From contig JBKGYK010000043.1 of assembly GCA_046546095.1 (NCBI GenBank), positions 1-28,038 on the forward strand: DNA of 28,038 nucleotides, in the 5' to 3' direction. Below the pieces are notes generated by a model that saw nothing but the letters and a program-made list of their open reading frames with translations, was not told the DNA's origin and made no database searches. The DNA comes from JAQIBY01 sp046546095 (GTDB lineage Bacteria; Bacteroidota; Bacteroidia; Bacteroidales; ML635J-15). Position numbers and translations under genes: made by a program. This document shows, in pieces, positions 17,355 to 24,321 of the stretch (position 1 is the stretch's first letter; each line of letters begins with the position of its first letter).

Positions 17355-18723
17355 CTTTTCCTTCATGTTTATATTTTTCAAGCCGGTTTTTTCCCCAGAT
17401 TTTTTCGATAATCAAAAAAGCCTGGTCCGGGCTGAGTTTATAATTTTTTTCCATCACACGCTGAACAAAAACACAATGCGACAAGCTGGCTTTATCCGAG
17501 GCAATGTCTTCAGCCAGGGCTTTACAAGTTGGTGCCCCGCATGCACCGCAGTCAAACCCCGGAAGATAAGCCAGCATTTTTTCCATCTTATCCATTTTGT
17601 GCATTGCCTTATCCAAATCCTCATCCAGAGCCATACCGGAGCGGGGCAATACACGTTCTGTGCCATCCTTATCTGACAAAAATTCCGTTTTTTCAAGGAC
17701 AGGATTGCTGATTCTGTCTTTGGCTGCCATCCTGTCGAAATATTCACGCCTGCTATCAAGCCGCTCAACTGTCAGAAAACGATTGGCAGGACATAGTATC
17801 CCACCGGCGCAACCCTGGTCACAGGCACGCAATTCCAGAAAATCAACATCTGATATTTCGCCGCTTTCCAGTTTTTCCAGAAATTCAATATTGTTACTCA
17901 TACCATCAATAGAAAGGCCGCGTCCGGGATAATATTTTTTTTCTGTTCCGTTAAGGCTCCATTTTACAGCATCAGACGACATATCTACCTTATCAATAAG
18001 GCACTCGCTTTCATCGATATCCATAAGAATACGGAATACCGCATTGTACATATACTCCATACTCAGCGCACCATCAATACATGACTCTTCCTCTCCCACC
18101 GGTTCCTTGGCTGCCACAATTTTCGAAGCACAGGGAGTAAAATAAAACACTCCGACTTTACCGGTTTCTTTGTCCATGTTCTCCCGCAGCAGGTCTCTGT
18201 AATACAGGGCAGCCAAATCATGGGGAGCTTTAATCTGCAGTATGTTGGATGTAAGCGATGGGAACATGACCTGTATCAATCTCACCACAGCAGGGCAATA
18301 TGAACTGATTGCAGGCTTTTGCCGAGCTTGCTGACTATGCTCCTGATAGCGTTTTTTAATATAATCGGCAGCATGTTCCACTTCAAACACATGATGAAAA
18401 CCAAGCTGATGTATGGCATTGATGATATCTGTGGTGGTATATTTTGCAGGGAACTGTCCGATAAAAACAGAGGGAATCAGGGCCACTCTCACATCAAACC
18501 CGTTGATCATATCAAGCTCATCAGCTTTAACATAGATGGCAGAAACAGGACAGACACGGAAGCATTCCCCACAGTCAACACAACGCCTGGCCTGTATCTC
18601 TGCATGACCATCAACAATTCTGATGGCCTGTGTAGGACACACCCTCATACAATGGGAGCAGCCGATACAGGTATTTGTATCAACCCTGATTGCATGTGTA
18701 TATGTATCCTCTGTGCCTTTCAT
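17332..18723 (-). CDS. HydS-like sensory [FeFe] hydrogenase homologue
   Basis: The 463-residue protein starts with two [4Fe-4S] sites (Cys19/22/25/29 and Cys48/51/54/58), then a hydrogenase large-subunit domain. The H-cluster ligands are kept: Cys143 in SSYCPAV, Cys198 in TPCASK, and Cys301 and Cys305 in RACDQGC. In place of the proton-transfer cysteine is Tyr142, the Met of MPC is Thr, and the GGGQP tail of the third motif is changed to AGGILCP. The C-terminus adds an Fe-S domain DCGACGAPTC with Cys392/395/400/417, as in RnfB/ASKHA-type redox proteins. These changes match the putative sensory (HydS) hydrogenases, in which turnover is slow. It overlaps its neighbours (ATGA at the start). It probably senses H2 or redox state. 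Confidence 0.88.
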   Translation of the reverse strand: MKGTEDTYTHAIRVDTNTCIGCSHCMRVCPTQAIRIVDGHAEIQARRCVDCGECFRVCPVSAIYVKADELDMINGFDVRVALIPSVFIGQFPAKYTTTDIINAIHQLGFHHVFEVEHAADYIKKRYQEHSQQARQKPAISSYCPAVVRLIQVMFPSLTSNILQIKAPHDLAALYYRDLLRENMDKETGKVGVFYFTPCASKIVAAKEPVGEEESCIDGALSMEYMYNAVFRILMDIDESECLIDKVDMSSDAVKWSLNGTEKKYYPGRGLSIDGMSNNIEFLEKLESGEISDVDFLELRACDQGCAGGILCPANRFLTVERLDSRREYFDRMAAKDRISNPVLEKTEFLSDKDGTERVLPRSGMALDEDLDKAMHKMDKMEKMLAYLPGFDCGACGAPTCKALAEDIASDKASLSHCVFVQRVMEKNYKLSPDQAFLIIEKIWGKNRLEKYKHEGKDESQKTD

Positions 18724-19133
18724 GACAAATTCAAATTAAACTCAATTTTGGTTCCTTTTCCGGATTCCGAACTCAGTTCCATATGGTCTACATTGCGCTT
18801 GATATTTGGCAAACCCATACCCGCACCGAATCCCATTTCCCGAACAGTATCGGAGGCTGTTGACCATCCTTCTTCCATGGCCTGCTCAATATCGTCAATC
18901 CCGGGCCCCTCGTCCTGTATTCTAACTTTCAACACAGCGCTGGTGATTTCAACTTCCATGGTGCCTTTCCAGGCATGGGCAACAACATTCACTTCTGCTT
19001 CATACAGCGCTACCGCAGCCCTCCTGATGAGCCCGGGATTGACATTGAGGTGTTTCAATACTTTTTTCACTTCACTGCTGGCTTTTCCGGCACTGGTAAA
19101 ATCTCCTCCTTCTATGTCAAATTTCATCAGCAT
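18720..19133 (-). CDS. RsbW-like HATPase (anti-sigma factor/serine kinase family)
   Basis: The 137-residue product is a compact GHKL ATPase. Glu45 and Asn49 are in the N-box (YEAEVNVVAHA), QDEGPGI is at 73-79, the lid GFGAGMGLPN at 101-110 and GKGT near 125-128. Size and motifs fit the RsbW/SpoIIAB group of anti-sigma serine kinases. An upstream TTG at 19136 is in frame, but ATG 19133 overlaps the previous stop as TGATG and is preferred; ATG 19127 is also possible. No anti-anti-sigma (STAS) partner is seen in the window, so its target is open. It is coupled to the HydS-like gene by a 4-nt overlap. Confidence 0.85.
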   Translation of the reverse strand: MLMKFDIEGGDFTSAGKASSEVKKVLKHLNVNPGLIRRAAVALYEAEVNVVAHAWKGTMEVEITSAVLKVRIQDEGPGIDDIEQAMEEGWSTASDTVREMGFGAGMGLPNIKRNVDHMELSSESGKGTKIEFNLNLS

Positions 19134-19477
19134 CAATACACCGGTTTAATACCATTCTCAAACAAACTTCCTGAAACACCATATAATGAAGACGTGCATG
19201 AAATAACAGCAATGCCGTTTTCTTCGGCAAGCTTCAGCATTTCATTTGTCACGCGCTTTCCTCTGGCAATAATAACACAATTCACATTTGACATTTCCGC
19301 CGTCCTGATTGTCTGGGTTGTAGAAAGACCCGTGAGTAAAATCAAGCCGTTATCTATGTCCAGGGTTAACACATCACTCATCAAATCAGAGGCAAAGGCA
19401 TAAGTAAAATCCTGCTCCGGAGTTGTGCCCGTGAGGATAATGCCATTTACAATTCTATTGATCTGATGTATATTCAT
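19133..19477 (-). CDS. DRTGG-domain protein (first copy)
   Basis: The 114-residue product is a stand-alone DRTGG-type domain with FASDLMSDVLTLD, followed by the LILLTGLSTTQTIRTAEM and CVIIARGKRVT segments. It is clearly related in layout to the 113-residue protein at 17013-17354. A TTG at 19501 is in frame but lies inside the promoter, so ATG 19477 is taken as the start. It is the first gene of the six-gene HydS operon, and its stop overlaps the next ATG. Ligand binding, possibly of a nucleotide or phosphorylated metabolite, is inferred from the family. Confidence 0.8.
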   Translation of the reverse strand: MNIHQINRIVNGIILTGTTPEQDFTYAFASDLMSDVLTLDIDNGLILLTGLSTTQTIRTAEMSNVNCVIIARGKRVTNEMLKLAEENGIAVISCTSSLYGVSGSLFENGIKPVY

Positions 19478-19498
19478 TGTATCATTACCATTTGACTG

Positions 19499-19506
19499 CA
19501 AATATA
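19499..19506 (-). promoter_or_regulatory. -7 element of the HydS operon promoter
   Basis: TATATTTG on the minus strand (19506-19499) is a perfect TAnnTTTG match, 21 nt before ATG 19477. The tandem operator abuts it directly, its first base shared with the -7 element. Confidence 0.6.
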
Positions 19507-19540
19507 TGTTATTTTTTTAACATTGTTATTTTTCTAACAC
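19506..19540. promoter_or_regulatory. Tandem Rex-like operator upstream of the HydS operon
   Basis: ATGTTA-TTTTTT-TAACAT (19506-19523) is a perfect inverted repeat, and TTGTTA-TTTTTC-TAACAC (19523-19540) follows with one shared base. A 12-bp palindrome TGTTGTACAACA at 19541-19552 adjoins. The arrangement and most of the bases match 15546-15580 in front of the hydrogenase operon, including the TGTTGTA that follows. Binding would cover the promoter. Rex is the best candidate, by motif form only. Confidence 0.65.
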
Positions 19541-19636
19541 TGTTGTACAACATATTGCGCTTACTCGCTCATTTCCGGTCACTTAGCGGTCTGTCTTTTG
19601 TAACAATATGGTCAGGGCTTGCAGGCAGGCGTATGA

Positions 19637-20062
19637 TCAGACCACGGTCAGACCCATAGCAATAACATCTTCATGGTCAAATGCCAGTGGAGGCAATTCA
19701 TCAAGGGAGAACCATTGTGCCACGGCAGCATCATCACCGGCGGTCGGTTGTAGCGGGGCATCAATCTGAGAGATATATACAGTGGTGATATTTCTGCCTC
19801 TGGGATCACGGCCGGGATTACCAAAAGTATGCAACTGCCGGAAATCGACAATTTGCAGGCCGGTCTCTTCGTACAGTTCACGCACAACTGCATCATATAA
19901 TGGCTCATCCATATCGACAAAACCGCCCGGTAAAGCCCACTGTCCTTTGAATGGCTCATTGCCACGCCGTATCAACAGCACTTTCAGGTCGGGTCTGTTT
20001 CCGGCGAAAACCAAAGCATCTACGGTTACCATGGGACGGGGATACTCATAAGTATATGACAT
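19637..20062 (-). CDS. Nudix hydrolase (ADP-ribose pyrophosphatase-like)
   Basis: The 141-residue protein contains a complete Nudix box at residues 47-69 (G-x5-E-x7-R-E-x-x-E-E-x-G-L), preceded by QWALPGGF. It hydrolyses a nucleoside diphosphate linked to another moiety. The N-terminal PRPMVTVDALVF and the FGNPGRDPRGR insert resemble ADP-ribose or NrtR-like Nudix domains, but there is no winged-helix domain, so it is an enzyme rather than an NrtR regulator. It starts 6 nt after the AlbA_2 gene and is probably co-transcribed with it. Confidence 0.9.
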   Translation of the reverse strand: MSYTYEYPRPMVTVDALVFAGNRPDLKVLLIRRGNEPFKGQWALPGGFVDMDEPLYDAVVRELYEETGLQIVDFRQLHTFGNPGRDPRGRNITTVYISQIDAPLQPTAGDDAAVAQWFSLDELPPLAFDHEDVIAMGLTVV

Positions 20063-20068
20063 AATTTA

Positions 20069-20746
20069 TTATTTTCTGTTTTGAATTTTTACATCAAAAT
20101 CTTCCAGATAAAAATCCTCCTTCAAGGCAAATTCACTACCTCTGATGCCCGGAATCAGCCTAACAATGTCTGCCAGAACAAGATTTATCAGGATATCCAC
20201 CAGCAAGGCACGCTGCAGACCGGTGATATCCAAAAGCTCATCCAATTCCTTTGTTTCATTGCTTTCCAGGGCATTCAGTATCTGTTTTTCATTGGCTGAA
20301 TAAGAAATATACGCTCCCTGATGGCTTTGTATTCGTTTCCAGACAGCATGCAGCACCTCATCAGCCACCAGGTTCATATCATCACGCCGCACATAGGCTT
20401 TTCTATGTCCTTCCGGATCGGGTGCCGTAATTGGTTCTTCTGCATCCGTTTTTGGAATGATGACTTCGAGTACCTGCTTGCCTCTGATATTCCAGGTTTT
20501 GGCATCGATAGACACAGCCGGTTTACAAAATATTTCTGCTGCTGATTCCATCATAAAAAACTCTTCATCAGAACGTATGCCAGCAATTCTGCCATTGTCC
20601 TTTACCCCGATCAGCAATCTGCCTCCATCTGTATTGGCAAACGCAGCCACGGAACGGGCAATCTTTTTTGCATCGGTGACCTGATATTTAAAATCAAGTT
20701 GCTGATGCTCACCTTCTTCGATTAAACTTTGAATATACGCAGACAT
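20069..20746 (-). CDS. AlbA_2/Schlafen-like domain protein with winged-helix-like C-terminus
   Basis: The 225-residue product has an AlbA_2 (Schlafen-type, formerly AAA_4) domain over about residues 10-125. It shows HQQLDFKYQ, VAAFANTDGGRLLIGV and a KAYVRRDD segment. The C-terminal part (about 145-210) looks like a small winged helix (EKQILNALESN...DELLDITGL). Such proteins are often called transcriptional regulators or nucleic-acid binding proteins; the actual target is unknown. I start it at ATG 20746 rather than an in-frame start at 20803, because a promoter sits between the two. Nudix follows in the same unit. Confidence 0.78.
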   Translation of the reverse strand: MSAYIQSLIEEGEHQQLDFKYQVTDAKKIARSVAAFANTDGGRLLIGVKDNGRIAGIRSDEEFFMMESAAEIFCKPAVSIDAKTWNIRGKQVLEVIIPKTDAEEPITAPDPEGHRKAYVRRDDMNLVADEVLHAVWKRIQSHQGAYISYSANEKQILNALESNETKELDELLDITGLQRALLVDILINLVLADIVRLIPGIRGSEFALKEDFYLEDFDVKIQNRK

Positions 20747-20750
20747 ATGA

Positions 20751-20782
20751 CAAAGGTACAAAATAGAATTTGTAACGGGCAA
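20751..20782 (-). promoter_or_regulatory. Promoter giving a likely leaderless AlbA_2 mRNA
   Basis: On the minus strand TTG (20782-20780), a 21-nt spacer and TACCTTTG (20758-20751) match the Bacteroidota promoter. Only 4 nt separate the -7 element from ATG 20746, so transcription should start at or next to the start codon. Confidence 0.6.
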
Positions 20783-20801
20783 GGGTACTGCCATTTTGAA
20801 C

Positions 20802-20827
20802 AAAAAAAGGCACCTGAATCAGGCACC
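20802..20827 (-). terminator. Terminator after the LamG/T9SS gene
   Basis: On the minus strand GGTGCCTG and CAGGTGCC pair (8 bp with two G-U pairs, 3-nt loop) and run into TTTTTTTG. It sits 37 nt past the stop of the LamG protein gene. Confidence 0.75.
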
Positions 20828-20863
20828 CCATCAACCGGTTAATCCTAAAAACCAGTCACATGA

Positions 20864-22552
20864 TTAATTTTGTTTTAACACTTTGCGGCTTATGCTATTA
20901 CCATCGGCCGTGAAAATATTAAGCACATAAGCTCCTGCAGGCAATCCTGACATGTCAACAACCACAGATCTATCATGCCTTGTCAGGGCAACGTGAACAG
21001 GAAAGCCGGAGGCCGTATAGAGTGAAATGTTTCTGATTTCATGATTAGCATTCACTGTCAACCTGTCTTTCACGGGATTGGGATAAGTCTCAACTTTATA
21101 CGTATCATTTTGCAAAAAGCTTATGCTCTTGCTGCTGAAGGTTTCTGAAGCCCCGTCATAATCCACTTGCCTAAGCCGATAATAGGACGTACCATTCAGT
21201 GGGTTCATGTCTTCATACTCGTAATAGCTGGCGGTTTTGCTTGTACCGGCACCATCTACCGTTGCAATATCTGTCCAGTTTTCTCCATCACCTGAACGTT
21301 CAATAAGAAAGTAATCATTATTCAGCTCTGAGGCAGTTTCCCACTCAATGAGCACTGCATTATCAGTATCAGAAAGGTTAAACATACTGAGCTCTATTGG
21401 CAATAGTGAAGGATTTGCTTTAGCCAAAATGTATTCACGATGATAGAAGCCCCCCTCGGTGTAGAAAAAGCCACTTGAATCAGGTACATTTTGCTCAATA
21501 GCCTGCCAGTTCCATTGATCGGAAGCGTTATCCCGATAAGCAATTGTCAGGGAATCGTTTACGTTAATGCTGGTGTTTGACAGAAGTTCCTTGGTGTATT
21601 TGAATGTAGCATTGTTTCCGTTTCTAACAACAAAAATGCCCCAGTATCCTCCATCTACAATTTCTGAAATATCGGGATTGGCAACCTCCAGTGTATTCGG
21701 AGATTCGGATACATGGTAAATGTGAATACCTTCCATATTTCCACTAAAATCTGAGAGGGTGATTCTGTGGTCAGTGCCCTCATAAACCAATTCATCCCCC
21801 TCATACGTCCAGGCATTATTATCTCCAACCGGAGCTGTACTTGTAACCAATTGGGTTTCTGCCACATTACCGTCATACGTTCCGACTTCATCGCTCAGCA
21901 AACCAGCATTTAGTTCATCAAAGCGATAATAAGCAAGCAGGTCGTTCTCATCACCAGCCAGTTTTTTGGTCATGGCATTACGAATTTCGTCAGGTGTAAG
22001 TGCACGGTTCCAAATGGAAACTTCGTCAAGGTCGCCGTTAAAATAACGATCGCCTCCGTAGGCTGCCCAGTTAGCAAATGTCAGATTAAAATCAGACTGA
22101 AAAGTATTAATGTCGCCACTGCGGTTTTGATGCCCTTCTTCAACACCATTTATGTACAAGCGTTGAACGCTTCCATCATAAGAAGCAGCAAAGTGCACCC
22201 ATTTCCCTTCCTGAACATGAGTATTGGACCAGATAAACTGACGGTTGTTTTCTGTTTGAAGGGCAAATTCCAGTTTGTTGTTATTGCGGTCGTGCTGAAT
22301 CCAGAACTGACCATAATCACCAGTTTGTGATGAATTAATTGTCACAATATTTGCCCAGTTGTCACCGTTTTTAGGGTCAATATTCCATTTCATCCATCCC
22401 ATCACCGTCATTTGATCTGTAAAATTAAAATCAACGGCTCCAAAATTCACAGCATCACCATCTCCGTCAAAACGGTAAGCATTTGATGCACCTTGTGCAA
22501 AGATTGTCAGAGTAAAGATTGTCAGAGTAATTGTGGCTAGTAATGTTTTCAT
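20864..22552 (-). CDS. Secreted LamG-domain protein with type IX sorting domain
   Basis: The 562-residue product begins with a signal peptide (MKTLLATITLTIFTLTIFAQ). A LamG/concanavalin-type domain covers about residues 22-205 (FTDQMTVMGWMKW, YDGSVQRLYINGVEEG, GDLDEVSIWNRALTPDEI). The middle is beta-rich and unrecognised, with a short fibronectin-like part near 370-470 (IEWETASELNNDYFLIERS). Residues about 485-562 form a type IX C-terminal sorting domain (VETYPNPVKDRLTV...LPAGAYVLNI...KVLKQN). It should be exported and anchored or released at the surface through the T9SS, perhaps binding glycans. I start it at ATG 22552; an upstream in-frame extension to 22696 has no signal peptide logic. Confidence 0.9.
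   Translation of the reverse strand: MKTLLATITLTIFTLTIFAQGASNAYRFDGDGDAVNFGAVDFNFTDQMTVMGWMKWNIDPKNGDNWANIVTINSSQTGDYGQFWIQHDRNNNKLEFALQTENNRQFIWSNTHVQEGKWVHFAASYDGSVQRLYINGVEEGHQNRSGDINTFQSDFNLTFANWAAYGGDRYFNGDLDEVSIWNRALTPDEIRNAMTKKLAGDENDLLAYYRFDELNAGLLSDEVGTYDGNVAETQLVTSTAPVGDNNAWTYEGDELVYEGTDHRITLSDFSGNMEGIHIYHVSESPNTLEVANPDISEIVDGGYWGIFVVRNGNNATFKYTKELLSNTSINVNDSLTIAYRDNASDQWNWQAIEQNVPDSSGFFYTEGGFYHREYILAKANPSLLPIELSMFNLSDTDNAVLIEWETASELNNDYFLIERSGDGENWTDIATVDGAGTSKTASYYEYEDMNPLNGTSYYRLRQVDYDGASETFSSKSISFLQNDTYKVETYPNPVKDRLTVNANHEIRNISLYTASGFPVHVALTRHDRSVVVDMSGLPAGAYVLNIFTADGNSISRKVLKQN
22499..22528 (-). repeat. Exact 15-bp tandem duplication in the signal peptide
   Basis: AAAGATTGTCAGAGT occurs twice in tandem (22499-22513 and 22514-22528, plus-strand reading). 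It encodes a repeated TLTIF block in the hydrophobic core of the signal peptide. Confidence 0.9.
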
Positions 22553-22705
22553 AATCGTGACATTATTTGCTTGCAATATAAGGCCCGGAGAAGTAAATAA
22601 AACTTTTTTTTGACCGATGTAGCAAAACAATTGACAGAAACAGAAAAACCGCTGACAAAAAGCCACTGTTGTGAAAAAGAAATGCAGAAACTCCAATTGT
22701 TAAGA

Positions 22706-22744
22706 GCAAAAAAAAGCCGCATCATTTGACACGGCTTTTTTTTG
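22706..22744 (-). terminator. Terminator after rocD
   Basis: On the minus strand AAAAAGCCG and CGGCTTTTT form a stem around a partly paired 12-nt loop and are followed by a T tract. It begins just after the rocD stop. Confidence 0.85.
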
Positions 22745-22759
22745 AATTATCTGTTTGAA

Positions 22760-23986
22760 TTATTCAAACTTTTTGAAGACTTTTTTGATTCTGTCAATGC
22801 CTTCGCGGAGTTGTTCTTCCGTAATTACCAGAGGTGGAGCAAAACGGATAATATCGCCGTGGGTTGGTTTAGCCAGCACACCTTCTTTGGCCATTTCAAC
22901 ACAGACATCCCATGCTTCTTTACCGTTTTTGGGTTTGATAACCACAGCATTGAGGAGACCTTTACCCCGTACCAGTCCGATCATTTCAGAACCGATACTA
23001 CTCATTTCATCTCGGAAAATCTTACCTAGATACTCGGCACGTTCGGCAAGTTTTTCATCTTTCACTACATCCAGGGCAGCCATTGCCACTTTAGCAGCAA
23101 CAGGATTACCGCCAAAGGTTGAACCATGTTGTCCGGGTTTAATAACGAGCATGATGTCGTCGTTGGCCAGAACTGCAGATACCGGATATACACCACCGGA
23201 GATGGCTTTACCGAGGATCAGAATATCGGGATGAACATCCTCATGGTCACATGCCAGCAATTTGCCTGTACGTGCAATGCCGGTTTGTACCTCATCGGCG
23301 ACAAACAGTACATTATTGGCCTTACAAAGATCATATGCTTTTTTGATGTATCCGTCTTCCGGAACATAAACACCCGCTTCTCCCTGAATAGGCTCAACGA
23401 GGAAGCCAGCGACATTGGGATCTTTCAGTTCTTTCTCGAGAGCATCCAGATCATTGTATGGTACGGTAACAAAACCCGGAGTATACGGACCGTATCCTGT
23501 GTAGGCATCCGGGTCACTGCTCATTGATATAATGGTAACCGTTCGGCCGTGAAAATTATTTTCACAGACAATTATTTTGGCCTTGTTGGCTGGAATTCCT
23601 TTTTTCTCATATCCCCATTTACGCACCAGCTTGATGGCAGTTTCATCTGCCTCAGCACCTGTATTCATCGGCAATACTTTATCATAGCCGAAATACCTGG
23701 TAACATATTCTTCAAACTCTCCCAACACATTGTTGTGAAAAGCCCTTGATGTAAGTGTCAGGGCTTTAGCCTGTTCAGTCATGGCATCAACAATCCTGGG
23801 ATGACAATGTCCCTGGTTCACTGCAGAGTAGGCTGAAAGGAAATCAAAATATTTTTTTCCTTCAACATCCCATACAAAAGGACCTTCACCTTTTTCAAGC
23901 ACAACGGGTAGCGGATGATAATTATGTGCACCATACTTTTCTTCCCGTGCAATGTAATCCTGTGTTTTCATTTCTTTAGTAGCCAT
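22760..23986 (-). CDS. rocD: Ornithine--oxo-acid aminotransferase
   Basis: The 408-residue product is a class III PLP aminotransferase of ornithine aminotransferase type. It opens with DYIAREEKYGAHNYHPLPVV, typical of RocD/OAT. Asp231 and Gln234 lie in FVADEVQTGIARTG, and Lys260 in ILGKAISGGVYPVS is the PLP Schiff-base lysine. GSTFGGNPVA is conserved. It converts ornithine and 2-oxoglutarate to glutamate semialdehyde and glutamate in the cytoplasm, for arginine catabolism or proline synthesis. It stands alone between a terminator and the divergent ffh, with no arginine genes near. Acetylornithine aminotransferase is less likely given the N-terminus. Confidence 0.94.
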   Translation of the reverse strand: MATKEMKTQDYIAREEKYGAHNYHPLPVVLEKGEGPFVWDVEGKKYFDFLSAYSAVNQGHCHPRIVDAMTEQAKALTLTSRAFHNNVLGEFEEYVTRYFGYDKVLPMNTGAEADETAIKLVRKWGYEKKGIPANKAKIIVCENNFHGRTVTIISMSSDPDAYTGYGPYTPGFVTVPYNDLDALEKELKDPNVAGFLVEPIQGEAGVYVPEDGYIKKAYDLCKANNVLFVADEVQTGIARTGKLLACDHEDVHPDILILGKAISGGVYPVSAVLANDDIMLVIKPGQHGSTFGGNPVAAKVAMAALDVVKDEKLAERAEYLGKIFRDEMSSIGSEMIGLVRGKGLLNAVVIKPKNGKEAWDVCVEMAKEGVLAKPTHGDIIRFAPPLVITEEQLREGIDRIKKVFKKFE

Positions 23987-24321
23987 AAGCCAGCAAATTA
24001 AAAATATACAACAATAAAATTCATAAAATCAGGAAACAAAATTCAACAATTATTTTTGTATTTACAATAGACTTTCACAAAATATTAAATGTTTTATAAC
24101 TTGTTTTATAACAGAACATTTGCCGGGTTAGAAACAATCACATTTTTCTTTATACAGGATGCTGACGGCATTTTTAAGTCATAACTAAAAATATGCCGGA
24201 CAATCTGCAAAGGAAGCCAAAGCCGTGATTGATTGTGTTGGGATATCATGGTTCTTAAAAACAAACTTGCCATCTTGTAATGAAATGACTAATTTTGCAG
24301 CAAATTATTTATTGAAACACC
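23987..24321. other. Divergent intergenic region between rocD and ffh, 335 bp
   Basis: This AT-rich spacer holds the ffh promoter (24267-24297) and presumably that of rocD, for which I found no good TAnnTTTG. A direct repeat of GTTTTATAAC occurs at 24091-24100 and 24103-24112. No coding frame or RNA gene is apparent. Confidence 0.6.
24267..24297 (+). promoter_or_regulatory. Promoter of ffh
   Basis: TTG at 24267-24269, a 20-nt spacer and TAATTTTG at 24290-24297 match the Bacteroidota consensus. The leader to ATG 24322 would be about 20 nt. Confidence 0.65.

Noticed and set aside
19478..19501. Longer N-terminus of the first DRTGG gene from TTG 19501
   Set aside because: The TTG lies inside the -7 promoter element, so it would not be in the transcript; ATG 19477 fits better.
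19637..20062. Nudix protein as an NrtR-type NAD regulator
   Set aside because: It has a Nudix domain only, with no C-terminal winged helix.
22553..22696. Upstream extension of the LamG protein to 22696
   Set aside because: The extra 48 residues have odd composition and would bury a clear signal peptide that begins at ATG 22552.
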